A stretch of 64,000 bases of DNA. It comes from Pyrrhoderma lamaoense (Eukaryota; Basidiomycota; Agaricomycetes; Hymenochaetales; Hymenochaetaceae). Every line of letters starts with the position of its first letter. The first letter of the stretch is position 1. Of the stretch, positions 1-11,402 are shown one piece after another. Position numbers and translations under genes: made by a program. The notes under the pieces are model-generated. The model was given only the letters and a program-made list of their open reading frames with translations, searched no databases and was not told the DNA's origin. The stretch is from NCBI GenBank assembly GCA_002794735.1, contig NBAZ01000010.1:62001-126000 (forward strand), written 5' to 3'.

Positions 1-3000
1 CTATCTCGACTCATACCAATGCTTGAACATGCATCTAATAGATAGAAAGGGCTGTTAAAGGTTTTCGGTGTCAACGGTGGCGCCGAATCTGATGGTGTTG
101 ACGAAGAAGACATCGGACGGGAAGAAACCGGATTAGGTTGAGGATTGGAGATAATACTGATATTGGGAGTTGAGCTCGGTTGGTGATGAGGCTGCGCTTT
201 CTTAGCTAAAGGTGCAATGACTGGAGATGAATGAGTCATCAGTACGTTCGAGAGTGCATCCCAATCGAGGTCTGGCGGGAAAGCTGGTGCCATCTCAACA
301 TCCGTATCCACATCAGCCATTTCTTCGTCAGCTGTAACACGTGATCTTTTATAGGAAATGCTATTTTTGTCTCTGAAGCAGTAGAGTTCATCTTCAGGTA
401 AGGGCTCAAAGTCCCAGAGTAGTCGTGTAACGTTCGCATTGCTCAGATCAAGACTGGCATCTCGTAGGACCCGTGGAAGGCGACGCACAATTTCTGATAG
501 CGACTTATGAACATGTGGCCACATACACAGAAACGTGTCGTCATCACTGATAGGTTCAGAACGTAGTTTTGACCGGTTTGTGTCATCAACCTCAAACACA
601 GACATACGGTGCGCTAGATCCTCATCCCTTGTTGAAGTATCATTTTCTTGCAATGATTTTATGATTGAGTCCAGTCGACTTTTGCACAGAGTCACTTCGC
701 CATTTGGTCCGAAGATGTTAAAGACATCTTCATTGGTTCGTGCCTTCCAGTTCTTATAGACTTCCAATGCCTTGATAGTAAACCCTCGAAGGATCGGCTA
801 GTAGTAATCAAATATCGATATGTATCGATCAAGAAACGTCAAAAGAGGGATACATAACATTTTTGGATAGAGACATACATATGATCGAGCAGCCATGTAG
901 CATTTCCTTGAAGCAGCCGAAAACAAATCGCGGGCCTTTTCAAGCTCTTTAAGGGCGAGGATCGCAACGGGGCAGAAAGGTTTGAAAGATGCAATCAAGA
1001 ACAACGAAGTCTGATGATATAACTCAGTTTACATTGGTACGTGGAAGAACAGATGTCCTTACCGCTCCACAAAACGCGTTGTACCAAAAGTAGCTTACTC
1101 GTACAATCATTTCAGGTTCTGCAGCGTATAACTCTCTTACTGACTTTACAAGTAAACAAGCCGCACTGAATGTTGCAACGGCACTCGGAAGGAACATCCT
1201 TTGGATTGCTGGACGCTGATCCCGCACATGAAGATGAAAACAGTAGCGATGTACTTGCAATATAGCGATAAGTTTTTCTTGTTCAATGCGAGCACGTAGC
1301 ATCATAAGCACAGTATATGGGGCATCATCACCGAACATGATATGCCTTGGACGCCCCTTGAGAGGGACAGCAGGGGGGAAAGTAGCTCTGGCACAGCCAA
1401 GTCCCGAACTGCACTATCCAGAGATAGGATGCGGTAATAGTCATCTAGGCAAATGCGCATCCGTTGCATATTCTTCATCGCACGATTTATCGGAGGATAC
1501 ACTCGTCCAAGAATTGTAATTTCCAATTGAAAACTGAATATGTACGATGTCATTTAATGAGCTGATAGTGAAAGAGGTAAACCACCAGATACTTACAAAT
1601 GGCCTCCGCACTAGTTGGAAAATTCTGGATCTTGACAAGATCAGAAAGTTCTGGTCGTTTACATGTGATTTCAACGGAGGACATCGTGGTCGCTTTAGCG
1701 GTGCCAAAAACCTTGCAGAAAATACTAAGTAACTCAATATGCAAAATGAATACACGTTTGAACGTACCAGGCGCTCTTCAAGATGAAGTAAACTCCAAAA
1801 CAAAACCCTCCGCTCTTGTGCCTCAATGTGAGGGAAGACTTGATGGGTTTCATCACGATGCAGCCCGATCTGATAGTCGTAATTTTAGCTACGAATTCAA
1901 TTAAAGATTGATCTTCTATTGATTATACCTCTAATGCTATTTTTACTGCGAGACTTGTCGCCATACTTGCCTGGCGTCCAGCATCCTTGAAATCCGTTAA
2001 AGCACATAGATACCAAGACATAAGGTACTGTGACCAGAAAGAACGCCCATATCAGAATAAACACTCAGACCCTTAGGACATGGAACTGAAACATACTAGT
2101 GTCTTAACAACATCAATCTCAGGTTCACTTTGCATCGGTACTTCGCCAAGAACCTGGCACGCTTTTGTGTGATACCACTGCGCAGACTTACGGGATGCTT
2201 CCCGTCGGGCGCCCGCTTTGAGTTCCCGCTCGGTATCCCGAGCTAACTTCCGCTCTCTTCTTCCTGTATCACTTGATGAATTATCAACATCTCTAGTATC
2301 TCCATAAGTGGTGGACTTTGTATGTTTTCTTCTACTTGACCGAGGCGATTGGGATCCATAGCGTGCACTGTCACTTGTGCTTGCATCACTGAAAGCACCT
2401 GAGCTACTATCTGTATCATTCCGTAGCCCATCCAATCTGATACTAATCGATAATGCCGTAAGTGCAAGCGCAACTGCTGCAGGATTGACCTTTTCGGGAG
2501 TTGTTTCATATAAATCTGCGATAAGACGGGGAACGGAAGGAACGAGGGCAATATTTATTCTAAGAAGCCAAAATTTAGAATTTGAGAACGCTTAGTTCCG
2601 TGATTAACAGAACTACAACTTACATCCAGGAAGAGAACTCGCAAGCAAGGATGAAAAGTCTTTCTGTTTCTCCGATCGGTGGTAGAAGTGCAAGTAGTCT
2701 TCTTCCACGATCTGCAAGAGACTCCTTCCGATTTGTTGAGGCTCCGTCATGGTCTTCATTCGGTTCTAGATCACTAGCATCCGTCCCTACAAACTTGCGC
2801 TTTGTTAATTTACGTCCTCTGGTCCCTCTAGTGTCATCTTCAGCTTCTTCGTCGGAGAAGTCAGATGAACTGTTTTCTGCAACGAACCCAGACATAAGAC
2901 TACTTGATTTAGCTAGTAATGGAGGTTTACTATCGACATCGTTAGGACTCCCTTTTCGCACAGTCCCAGCATCACTGGAATGACTCGTTCTCGTGCGGGA

Positions 3001-3933
3001 ACGTTCGTCGAGAGCTGAGTACATTTCATCATTGCGGTACAACTTCCCTTTCGGTAATTTGAGAGCACCTTCAGCATTGTCAACAGTTTCCTCCAAACAA
3101 TAATCGTGGGTAGTCGAAACGCTTTCCGATTTAGCACCTGTGGTACCCACAATTGAAGATGGTGATGCCAAAGCGGGTGAAGTTTCTGGGCCCTTTTTTA
3201 AGGTAGGGGAGCTGGCAGATGTACCGTCTTGAGACAAGCCATATAATTCAAGTTGACCCTTTATCTGCAACAATTCGGGGATAATAATGGATGGGGTTCA
3301 AATTCTGGGACGATACGTTGCTTCCCCTTGCTTCCCTTATTCTTGGGGACAGCAGAGGTACTAACAGAAGTATTTGAGTTTCCCCTCGAACAAGCCCAAT
3401 GTTCACTATGCAGAGTGTCAAGAGCTTCTTCAAGGGTCCGAATACGATCCGCCATGCGCAAAATCTTTTCATGTAACTTCTCTGTATCCGCTAAGATATA
3501 TCGCGTACCACGTCCGGTTACGAGTTTGCCTTATTATTCAGGAGTAAGTCAAAATCACTTTCATATAGCATGCAAGCATTTACGAACCTTCCGGACATAT
3601 TCCTTCTAAACCACGTTTCACACAAGTCTGGCATGGAAAATTACGATCGCATTTGAGTTTCATACTACAATGGAGAATTAGATATAGATGAAGACAGTCT
3701 GTTAGAAGTGATATTGAAGACACCAGTGAGAAAAGTATATACCGTCTACATTCGGCGCATGCTCGAGGACGAGGAGCATCTTTCCCTTCGAGGGGAAGAG
3801 AGCCGGGGGCGGAAGTAAAATCTGGTTGTGAGTTCGCTGGTTTTGCATTTCGACGACGTTTTGCGGGCCTATCTGAAGGTTTTGCTTCGAGTGGGGATAA
3901 AGGAGACAAGCTTGGAGATTGTTCGTAAGACAT
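1..3933 (-). CDS. Zn(II)2Cys6 fungal transcription factor, 3' end beyond the left edge
   Basis: This is a fungal sequence-specific transcription factor expected to act in the nucleus. The ATG at 3933-3931 opens a proline/serine-rich and basic N-terminus (AKRRRNAK). The zinc cluster follows, split by an intron: CAECRR, then MKLKCD, PCQTC and a last Cys in GLEGIC. That gives C-x2-C-x6-C-x5-C-x2-C-x8-C, a complete binuclear cluster. A short coiled coil (around 3420-3480) follows, as usual for dimerising members. Ser-rich linkers come next, then a helical region (LIADLYETTPEKV; SAQWYHTKACQVLGEVP; ALKELEKARDLFSAASRKCY) that fits the fungal-specific middle domain. At least six introns are implied. 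The frame is open to base 1 (ends SSIGMSRD), so the C-terminus is missing. One base is missing near 3290, in a CCCC run between HPLLSP and ELLQIKGQ. The target pathway is unknown. Confidence 0.88.
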
Positions 3934-4375
3934 GATGGAAGACGAGATCCAAGTCGAGGATAACTAATTCTCATTACAATTTGTATTTACATGTACATTG
4001 ATACAATATGGGAATACACATCAGACACTCTAATACTCCTCACTCAGACCCCCAGCTATTGTATTGATCGCCAGATTATATAATCATTCCAACATTTGAT
4101 TTCTAATAAAATTAATAAGTATAGAATTCGCCCAAGTACAAGTCGTATCTTTGAGGACCATGTTCCATATAACTACTTTTACTTGCAGTATTCTCCAGAA
4201 TCCTTTTGCAACAAAGTTATCTCCGAGACGCATCCAAGTCTCAGATTCTACTGAATGGAAGATTCCGGGAATCGATAAACCTTTGTATTTTGATAATAGC
4301 GTGTTTCACTTGTAGCATTTTATTTTTGAGCAATTTTTAGCTTAACTATAATACAATAAATACATCAAAAGTGTT
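3934..4375. other. Intergenic, no gene seen
   Basis: AT-rich spacer between the 5' end of the zinc-cluster gene and the tRNA. I see no open frame or RNA gene in it. It should contain the promoter of the minus-strand transcription factor. Confidence 0.6.
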
Positions 4376-4448
4376 GTTTCAGTGGTCTAGCGGTTATGAT
4401 TTCTGTCTAACACACAGAAGGTTCCAGGTTCGATTCCTGGCTGAAACA
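4376..4448 (+). tRNA. tRNA-Val (anticodon AAC)
   Basis: The acceptor strands GTTTCAG (4376-4382) and CTGAAAC (4441-4447) pair fully, and A at 4448 is the discriminator base. The D arm contains AGCGGTT. The anticodon stem TCTGT/ACAGA encloses the seven-base loop CTAACAC, giving anticodon AAC (read as IAC after editing), which is valine. The T arm is CCAGG-TTCGATT-CCTGG. There is no intron. Internal box A (TGGTCTAGCGG) and box B (GGTTCGATTCC) promoters are both present. Confidence 0.95.
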
Positions 4449-4610
4449 TATGATATATAGGCTTGGGTTCACAAATTTTTCTACATTTTCATCTCAATTA
4501 GAACTGTGTATATGTAATCAGATGCACGCCCGCGGAACCAGTTTCCACACTCGCTGTCAGAAAAGCGAGAACCATAACGGGTGGATGCTCACAATGTATT
4601 TTTTACGGTC

Positions 4611-6525
4611 ATGAACAATTCGGATGATCAACTGGCTTCACTCATAAACCCTCTTACCCCCACAGGTAAAATCCAGAAAGCTGCAAACAAGTCTTCTCCC
4701 TTCCAGTCATCTGGATCTCACAGTAAACAAAGTAGTGGGGACGACGATGAATTTGGTTCTTTCATCTCCGTAGCTGCTTCAGAAGATCCACTTAATGATG
4801 TAGAAAACTTGAAAAGCTCTAATTTAGATAGATCAAGCTCCCAATTTTTTGGAAAAGAGGTTATAGCACGCGCTGAATCCAACGAACGCCGTGTCATGGA
4901 CGAACTACGTGCACATGATGAAGATCCCCTTGGATGGCTGAGCAACTCGTTAGTCCAAGATGCAAGCAAAGAGAAAATCAAGGAAAATATGGAAATGCGA
5001 GAAGGACATGAATTCTTACGAAAGCCTAGTGATGGTGGTAATGAATTGCGTATACCCAGTAATCATGCTGCTCAGACCGACCAGATGTTATCCGCTCTAC
5101 GCGAGGCTGAGCAAACACTCATTGACTTTAGTTCGCCAGAGTTGAGGCCCCCTAATACTAGCACCATACCCAGAACACTGTCGGATACCCTACTTCATCA
5201 TACACAAAGTTCTCCTCAGCATTTCAATCACTCACCACCAAAATCACCAACACAATCCACTGCATCTATAGGTCGGAGCTGGATGTCTTCCCTTGGGCTT
5301 CTTTCTTCTCCTTTAGCTACCCCCGCTTCGTACACCAATGCATCTGCTCGTGGAAGCCACGAACCTACAAGAGATTCATCTCCTGAACCACCTAATGGTA
5401 ATCACCGGCTTAGTATGAGCCCCACTCAGTCATCTCTTCATGCTATTTTTTCTCGTGCTTCTCCTCCTTCATCATCAGGCTTATTCACCCGTCATAGTAG
5501 GCATGCAACTGATATGCCTACACGATCCCCAATTCATGCAGCAACAATGCCCCTTCCTTCTCCTTCCTTGGGTTCAGTATCGTCATTTGCTACGGCATCC
5601 GCCACTCTAACGGATGATCCTTCTCCATTTTCCCCCCACATGTATGTACCACCATCAGGTGCTCCAGGATTCACTGGTGAGAGGAACTGGAATCCTGGAG
5701 ACTTCGATTTTGATGTGAAGAAGGCTGGACCGACCGGTATGGGTGGGAAAGGGATAGAGCTCGTAGGGCGAAAAGATGCAACGACACCTGTTTTAGATAG
5801 CAAACTAGCAGATGCGGTGGGACCATGAAGCTCATTATGATATAGTGACGGCTAATCTGCTATTATTTAGCTTCGTCCGCATCTCCCAGCTCTTGCACGC
5901 CTTCCAAGCCGTTGGGAACTACTCTACAGTGCGGATCAGCATGGTCTCTCCCTTAAAACACTTTATGCTAGATGTACCCCACCCATGGTTGTCGGTGGAG
6001 GAGGTATTCTCTCAGGATCACCTTCTTCTAAAGGAGCAATGGTTGTCATACAAGATGCTGATGGAGATGTATTTGGTGCTGGATCGGTGAAGGAATTCAC
6101 TTAAGTCATGGCAGCTATTATGGCGGTGGTGATTCGTATGTTATCACTTCTTCTTGACTTTACATTACCTTCGATATTTAACAACTGATTCGAATATAAG
6201 GTTCCTTTGGCGTAGAGATAAAAGTGACCCGAGCGGACTTAAAGTATACAACTGGACGGGTCGTAATGACTATGTAGCTTATTGTGATATGGACGGGTTT
6301 TCTTTTGGTGGAGGGTACGTCTGTACTTATCTGATCATCTCTTCTTAACTTAAAGGGTATTGCTAGTGATGGACATTATGGCCTTTATCTTGATAGCAGT
6401 TTAATTGAAGGAACAACCCACCCATGCCAACCTTTGATAATGATTGTCTTGCACAAGGTGTCATGAAGGGAAGAATGATTTCATTCGATGCAGTAGGTTT
6501 GGAGATATGGGGAGTTGGCTCGTGA
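4611..6525 (+). CDS. OXR1: OXR1-type TLD domain protein
   Basis: TLD-domain proteins of the OXR1 family are linked to oxidative-stress resistance and, in yeast and mammals, to V-ATPase regulation. The ATG at 4611 is the first in frame. Exons are 4611-5816, 5871-6135, 6201-6314 and 6367-6525, about 581 residues. Residues 1-402 are a Ser/Pro-rich, probably disordered region. The TLD domain fills the C-terminus: LRPHLPALARLPSRWELLYS, QHGLSLKTLYARC, GAWIGEGIHLSHGSYYGGGDS, FLWRRD, YNWTGRNDYV, FSFGGGDGHYGLYLDSSL and the closing CVGLE-like VGLEIWGVGS. Two single bases are missing, near 6080 (GCTGGATC, expected to read Ala-Trp-Ile) and 6428 (TGCCAACC). Restoring one base at each makes every exon phase fit. 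The domain itself is otherwise intact, so I doubt that this is a true pseudogene. Confidence 0.88.
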
Positions 6526-7207
6526 GAAAGGTGACCTCGTCGCCATATGTATCAGATAAAATCGATTTTTATTTTTGCTCTTTCTGTATTACTACATGTA
6601 AAAGTATCTCTTTTTGTCTTTAATTTGAAATACTCTATCAACGCATAAGAAGTTTCCCGAAGAAACTCCTAATCTTTAATGTTTGACTTTATCACAACCC
6701 TAAATTCATCAGGAGCCTAAGCGTGGGCCTAGATTGGTTGGGGAATGGCACATGAATCGTTGTAAATTTACTTATTGTCCTGTGCTCGCTTTAGATATCA
6801 TAGCTTCCTAAGTTCTTTGACGTAATAAGCGCTTGCTACCACCCTAACCGGTGAACTAAGCGATAAACTCTTAGACCTCTACAACAACACTGTCTCAGTC
6901 CTGATACGTCGGGTATTTTTAGTTTATCAAACTCGAACTCATAGGCCCTACGAAGGACAAATTACACGTTTATATACACGTGCCTAAAACAATTCTATAC
7001 ATCGGGTCCGTGGTATCTCCTATCAAAGACGGGAGTGGTTCGCAACCACTTGAAGCGTATAAATACTGCTGCAAATCTAGTCATCCTCGCCAGCCGACTC
7101 CAACTACCCACATTCCTTTCCTCACCTCTCGAACTTATCTTCACCCATCTTCCCGAAATCACCCTTTATTAATTTCTTCAAGTCAAAACCAACACTTTGT
7201 AAACGGG
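6526..7207 (+). promoter_or_regulatory. Upstream region and leader of the coiled-coil/J-like gene, TATA at 7058-7065
   Basis: TATAAATA lies 143 bases before the ATG at 7208, followed by a pyrimidine-rich leader. The reading frame is open upstream of this ATG, back to a GTG at 6980. Because the TATA box lies inside that extension, the 7208 start is preferred. No separate gene is seen between 6526 and 7057. Confidence 0.6.
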
Positions 7208-8830
7208 ATGAAGTTCTCTGCCAGAACCTACGATAGTTTCTCTAGCCAGGACACCACCCCGGCTACACCAGTCCCAAACATTGGTTCTCCTCTAAAGCGA
7301 GACACATTTTCTTTCGTTTCCGTCTCTGAATGCATTCCTGGGGCTTTTCCTCGGTCCTCCTCCACGAACAATGCACGTGCTCAAGCTTCAACAGACGACC
7401 CATCCAAAACTCCGAGGCAAGGGTCTCCAGAGCCCATGACTCCTCGAAATACGCAACCTAAAAGGCATTCCGACCAGTCTCGGCGTTACCACTCTTCAGC
7501 GTCTTCGTCCTCTATCGACCCAGTCATTTTAGAAATGAAGTTGAACTATGAAGATCAACTTCAACAGTACAAAGATCGCATCGAAGAGCTAGAACGAATG
7601 AACGGGGAGCAGAAGAGGACGATTGATTTTAGAGATTCCACTATCGTATCTCTCTTTACCAAAAAAACCCAACTGCAGGCTTCGAATGCGAAGCTAGAGA
7701 GAGAAGTCTTGACAGCGGAAAGTACGATTTCCGATTTGAGGTCACGATTAGACGAGTCTCTTCTGCTCAATAGAAAACTCGAGGGGATAACGGAGGAACT
7801 ACGCTTACAGCGTGAACAAAATATTGCCTGCCAGTTGGAACTTGATCAACTGAGACGTGAAAGAGACATCAATTCAGCTCTGCAAAAGGAGCTTCAAGAC
7901 AAGAAAGCAAAAATCTTGGAACTGGAAGCGCTATATAGTGCTCAGTCCGCTATCAATGGGAAGATAGAGGTCACTGGAACCTCTGTACCCTTTGAAGAAT
8001 TGAAGCAAGAATACTTCAAACTTCACTCTGACTTCCGCTTCGCTTTGAATGAAAGAGAAGATGAGATCAATAAACTCAGGGGACAGTGCGAAGTGATCCC
8101 TGGTTTAGAGGAAATGGTACGGCAAAAGAATGCAGAGATCAATGGTCTCCTGAGTCAGCTTTCAGAAGCTAGAGAGTCATACCTGGTCCTCGAAAACAGG
8201 TTCGAGAAACTGGACGGGGAGAACACGCGACTCCGAGAGAAGATGAACTCGGAAAACGAACGAAGAAATGATACTCATCAAGAGCAGAGCGAGACCAGCA
8301 GCGCGGGTCGCGCTCACAAAAAAGGCGATACGAATATGAATCGTTTCAAGCCTTACTCAAAGGGTTCGTCAGGCCCAGAACGGGCCAAACCAATATCTAA
8401 AAACGAGGAAAGTCCAACGTGGGGTGCTCCGAGGCCTAGAAATGAGGCCAAGAAGATACTGGCGCATGTCAGAGATCAAGAAAGAATATTGTGGACTTCC
8501 GAGCCAGGTACCCTCCCCCTTACTTTCGACAGCATACCCTGGCCTATATTGCAGGTGAAAGTGACAGACGACTCTTTCACCGAAAACGCCATTAAGCAAT
8601 ATTTAAAAGAGTTTTGTATAGCGGAGCACAACGTCGACTGTAAAGAGAAAAAGAAAGCTATAGCGAAAATGCTGTTACCACATTGGCATCCAGATAAGTT
8701 TAAGTCGAGGGTGTTGGACCATATTAAGAAAGAAAGGATGAGGAACAGGGTTTTTACAGCTTCACAAACAGTTACACGTCTTCTTATCCTCGCAAAGGAT
8801 GGTTGCTTATGGGAAAAAGCCAAGACGTAG
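7208..8830 (+). CDS. Coiled-coil protein with C-terminal J-like HPD module (NFKBIL1-like end)
   Basis: Intronless frame of 540 residues. The first about 100 residues are Ser/Thr/Pro-rich (STDDPSKTPRQGSPEPMTPR). Residues about 100-350 form a long coiled coil (NYEDQLQQYKDRIEELERMN; LDQLRRERDINSALQKELQD). A charged linker follows. The last 100 residues begin SIPWPILQ and hold RKR-type helix residues KKKAIAKMLLPHWHPDKF, with His-Pro-Asp at 494-496, then VLDHIKKERMRNRVFTASQTV. In J proteins HPD stimulates Hsp70. Here the surrounding arrangement is closer, from memory, to the J-like C-terminus of NFKBIL1 (WHPDRF) than to a full DnaJ domain. The combination suggests a scaffold that may recruit Hsp70. 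No frame breaks. The architecture is clear; the function is inferred. Confidence 0.75.
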   Translation: MKFSARTYDSFSSQDTTPATPVPNIGSPLKRDTFSFVSVSECIPGAFPRSSSTNNARAQASTDDPSKTPRQGSPEPMTPRNTQPKRHSDQSRRYHSSASSSSIDPVILEMKLNYEDQLQQYKDRIEELERMNGEQKRTIDFRDSTIVSLFTKKTQLQASNAKLEREVLTAESTISDLRSRLDESLLLNRKLEGITEELRLQREQNIACQLELDQLRRERDINSALQKELQDKKAKILELEALYSAQSAINGKIEVTGTSVPFEELKQEYFKLHSDFRFALNEREDEINKLRGQCEVIPGLEEMVRQKNAEINGLLSQLSEARESYLVLENRFEKLDGENTRLREKMNSENERRNDTHQEQSETSSAGRAHKKGDTNMNRFKPYSKGSSGPERAKPISKNEESPTWGAPRPRNEAKKILAHVRDQERILWTSEPGTLPLTFDSIPWPILQVKVTDDSFTENAIKQYLKEFCIAEHNVDCKEKKKAIAKMLLPHWHPDKFKSRVLDHIKKERMRNRVFTASQTVTRLLILAKDGCLWEKAKT

Positions 8831-10179
8831 ACGTTTCTATTCTGCTTTTTTATTTATTTTTTGCCTGACACTTTTTCTTCTGAAAGCGCTGCTCGCTACT
8901 TTTTACCAATGATATTTCTGGTACTAATTGTCAATTCATTCGTTCGTTGATAACATTTTCTTACCTTCTCAATCAGTGTACCACTTAATTGTTCATATAT
9001 AGATATCTGTCTTATATCTATCGCTCTTTCAATATCAAGCTACTTTTTCTGTGTAGTTGATGTGACTGTCTTTAACTTGTTAGCTATTGCATAAATGCAC
9101 ATGAGACGAGAAATATCTTACGTGGGTTATCCTCGACGCTACACCACATAGTGTATGCGACTAACGATAAAGAGAAGGATAGCGCAAACAGCGAGACTGG
9201 GACTAACAGACAGGTCATTGAGAGAGGCGATGATAAAAGAAGACTACTACTAAACCACAAAGTAAAGCCAGACAAGAGATGATTCAAAAAACCTTTTCTT
9301 CAACTACTATCTTATCAAGTCTAGGCTTATCATGATTAATAAGGAGACAGGTCAGGCCCTGATTAGACCTGTTCAAAGTGCTAGGTTAGTCTGTTGTCAG
9401 GAGGTCATCACCTGGGTTTTGATAAATGACAGAAAAGGTTAGGGAGTCATTTGAAGGAAAAGAGTTCTCGTAAGCATCTATAGGAGAGATCTCTCTTTGT
9501 TTGATCGCATAACAAAAACAGTACGAAGCCCCAAGTTGCGTTTGGCCCTCCTCTAAACGACACAAAAGCTACGCTTCCCAGTACTTTCGAGTACTGCGGC
9601 TGCCAGCACGAGCATCAATATCAATAGCAACGTTCAAATCTGAGATGTGTTTACAATGGGATAGATCCAATGATTATGACAGATGTCCAAACTAAGCGGC
9701 ATACATGACCACAACAAGCAGCCATTGACCGAATCTCTCTAGTTTCGCATTTTATCCACGCACATAAGAGTGACAGGTAGAGATCCAGATCCGGAAATGG
9801 GTTGAAAGAAAGTTAAAAGCTGTATCTAGTAGAAAGGAGCGCAACAAGATTTTTTGGAAGATTAGCGTAAAATAGGTTTCAGGAATCAGCAGAAAGTATC
9901 AAGAGGCACACCAAGCAAATCCTTTTCTTAAGATGATGAGCATCTGAGTAGAACGATCTGGAATAGTTGGCGATGCCTGCTGAGAGCAGACATGGATACA
10001 GTGCTATGATGAGAATGAGCTTCGAAATATCGAGTATACCATCTGTTATCGATCATCAAGGTTATAACCGTTGTAAGTGTGACTGCTTATACAATCTGTG
10101 ACTTACCCGTAATGATCATCATGACGTGCATACATATACATGTACAGAAGTACCAGTCGCTAGTGCATTGACAGTGACA
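8831..10179. other. Intergenic, no gene seen
   Basis: No convincing coding frame or RNA gene in 1.35 kb. A small perfect hairpin is present at 9579-9596 (CAGTACT, loop TTCG, AGTACTG). The last about 100 bases should contain the ubiquilin promoter. Confidence 0.6.
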
Positions 10180-11402
10180 ATGGCTGAGCCAGACTCTTCG
10201 TCAGAGATACAGATTAACATCAAGGGCCCAATGAACTCAAACTCCAAATATCTATATCCCTTGATAAGACCGTAGCTGAACTCAAACAGGCTATTGCTGA
10301 AAAGTCAGATGTGGAAGCAGACAGACAGAGGTTGATATATAGTGGTCGAGTGTTAAAGGTATGGTCTCAACATACTTAAGTGGATCCCAATCTTACCTAC
10401 AACGTATAGGACGAGGATAAACTATCGGTCTATAAAATTCAATCTGCTCATACGATTCATATGGTGAAAGGAGCTGCCCGTCCAACAACTTCTTCAGCAC
10501 CACCTCCCATATCATCTATGCAGTCTGGTCAGAACCCACATGATCCTCTTACCATACTTAATGGACCAGCCGGACACGGAATCGCACATGCCGGCTTCAA
10601 TCCATTCGCTGACCTCGGGCTAAATCCCAATGACCCAAACATGATGCAAGGCATGCTGACAACCCCGTACTCATGGAACAGATGAGCACAATGCTCCAAA
10701 ATCCTGCTATCTTGGATGCAGTCATCTCAAGTAACCCTCAGCTTGCTTCTATGGGCCCACAAATGAGACAGATAATGCAAAGTGAATCGTTCCGTCAAAT
10801 GATGTTTGTTTCTGTTTTCTTTGCTCTTATCGAAAGATCGGGTTCTCATCTAATTTTAGCTCTAATCCTCAGGCCTTGCAGTCTATGATGCGTCTTTCGT
10901 CAATGATGGGAGGTGCTGGTGGTATGTTTGGAGGAGCAGCCGATACAAATTCATTTCCCAGTCCCGGTGTCCCTTCCACGCAACAACAGCAGAAGAAGCT
11001 CGCAAACATCTCAGACTCCATCATCACAGGCTCAGGCTACGCCCGCATCTGACACACAAAATCAATATGCCGCACTTGCTGGACTTCTAGGATCTATGCC
11101 ACCATCTTCTGGTACTAATATGAGTGCAAATCCGTTTGGAATGGTGGATCCCTCCCTCGTTCAACAACTACTGGAGGGATGGGCGGTACTTCGGGCTTGG
11201 GACTCGGTGGTGGCCTTGGAGGTACAGCTTCCACGAACGCGCCCACGGACAGTAGAAGTCCAGAAGAGCGATTCCAAGTACAACTACAACAGCTTCAAGA
11301 TATGGGGTTCACTAACGCTTCGCAGAATGTACGCGCTCTGCTCGCAACAGGGGGAATGTCCACGCTGCGATCGAGTACATATTATCAGGGGGTGGTATTT
11401 GA
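10180..11402 (+). CDS. DSK2: Ubiquilin (Dsk2-like) with five frame breaks
   Basis: Ubiquilins shuttle ubiquitinated proteins to the proteasome. The domain order is complete. An N-terminal ubiquitin-like domain (LQISISLDKTVAELKQAIAE, LIYSGRVLK-DEDKLSVYKIQ) is followed by STI1-type helices (LMEQMSTMLQNPAILDAVIS; ESFRQMI-SNPQALQSMMR) and a C-terminal UBA domain (FQVQLQQLQDMGFTNASQN, HAAIEYILSGGGI) ending in TGA at 11400. Exons are 10180-10358, 10410-10803 and 10860-11402. The frame breaks near 10231, 10658, 11000, 11172 and 11355. Four fit one missing base; the one near 11000 has the opposite sign. Five breaks in one gene could mean a young pseudogene, but every domain core is unmutated and the neighbouring genes show the same kind of error. 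An assembly artefact is therefore more likely. Confidence 0.82.

Noticed and set aside
6980..7207. N-terminal extension of the coiled-coil/J-like protein from a GTG start
   Set aside because: A TATA box at 7058-7065 lies inside the extension and the first ATG in frame is at 7208.
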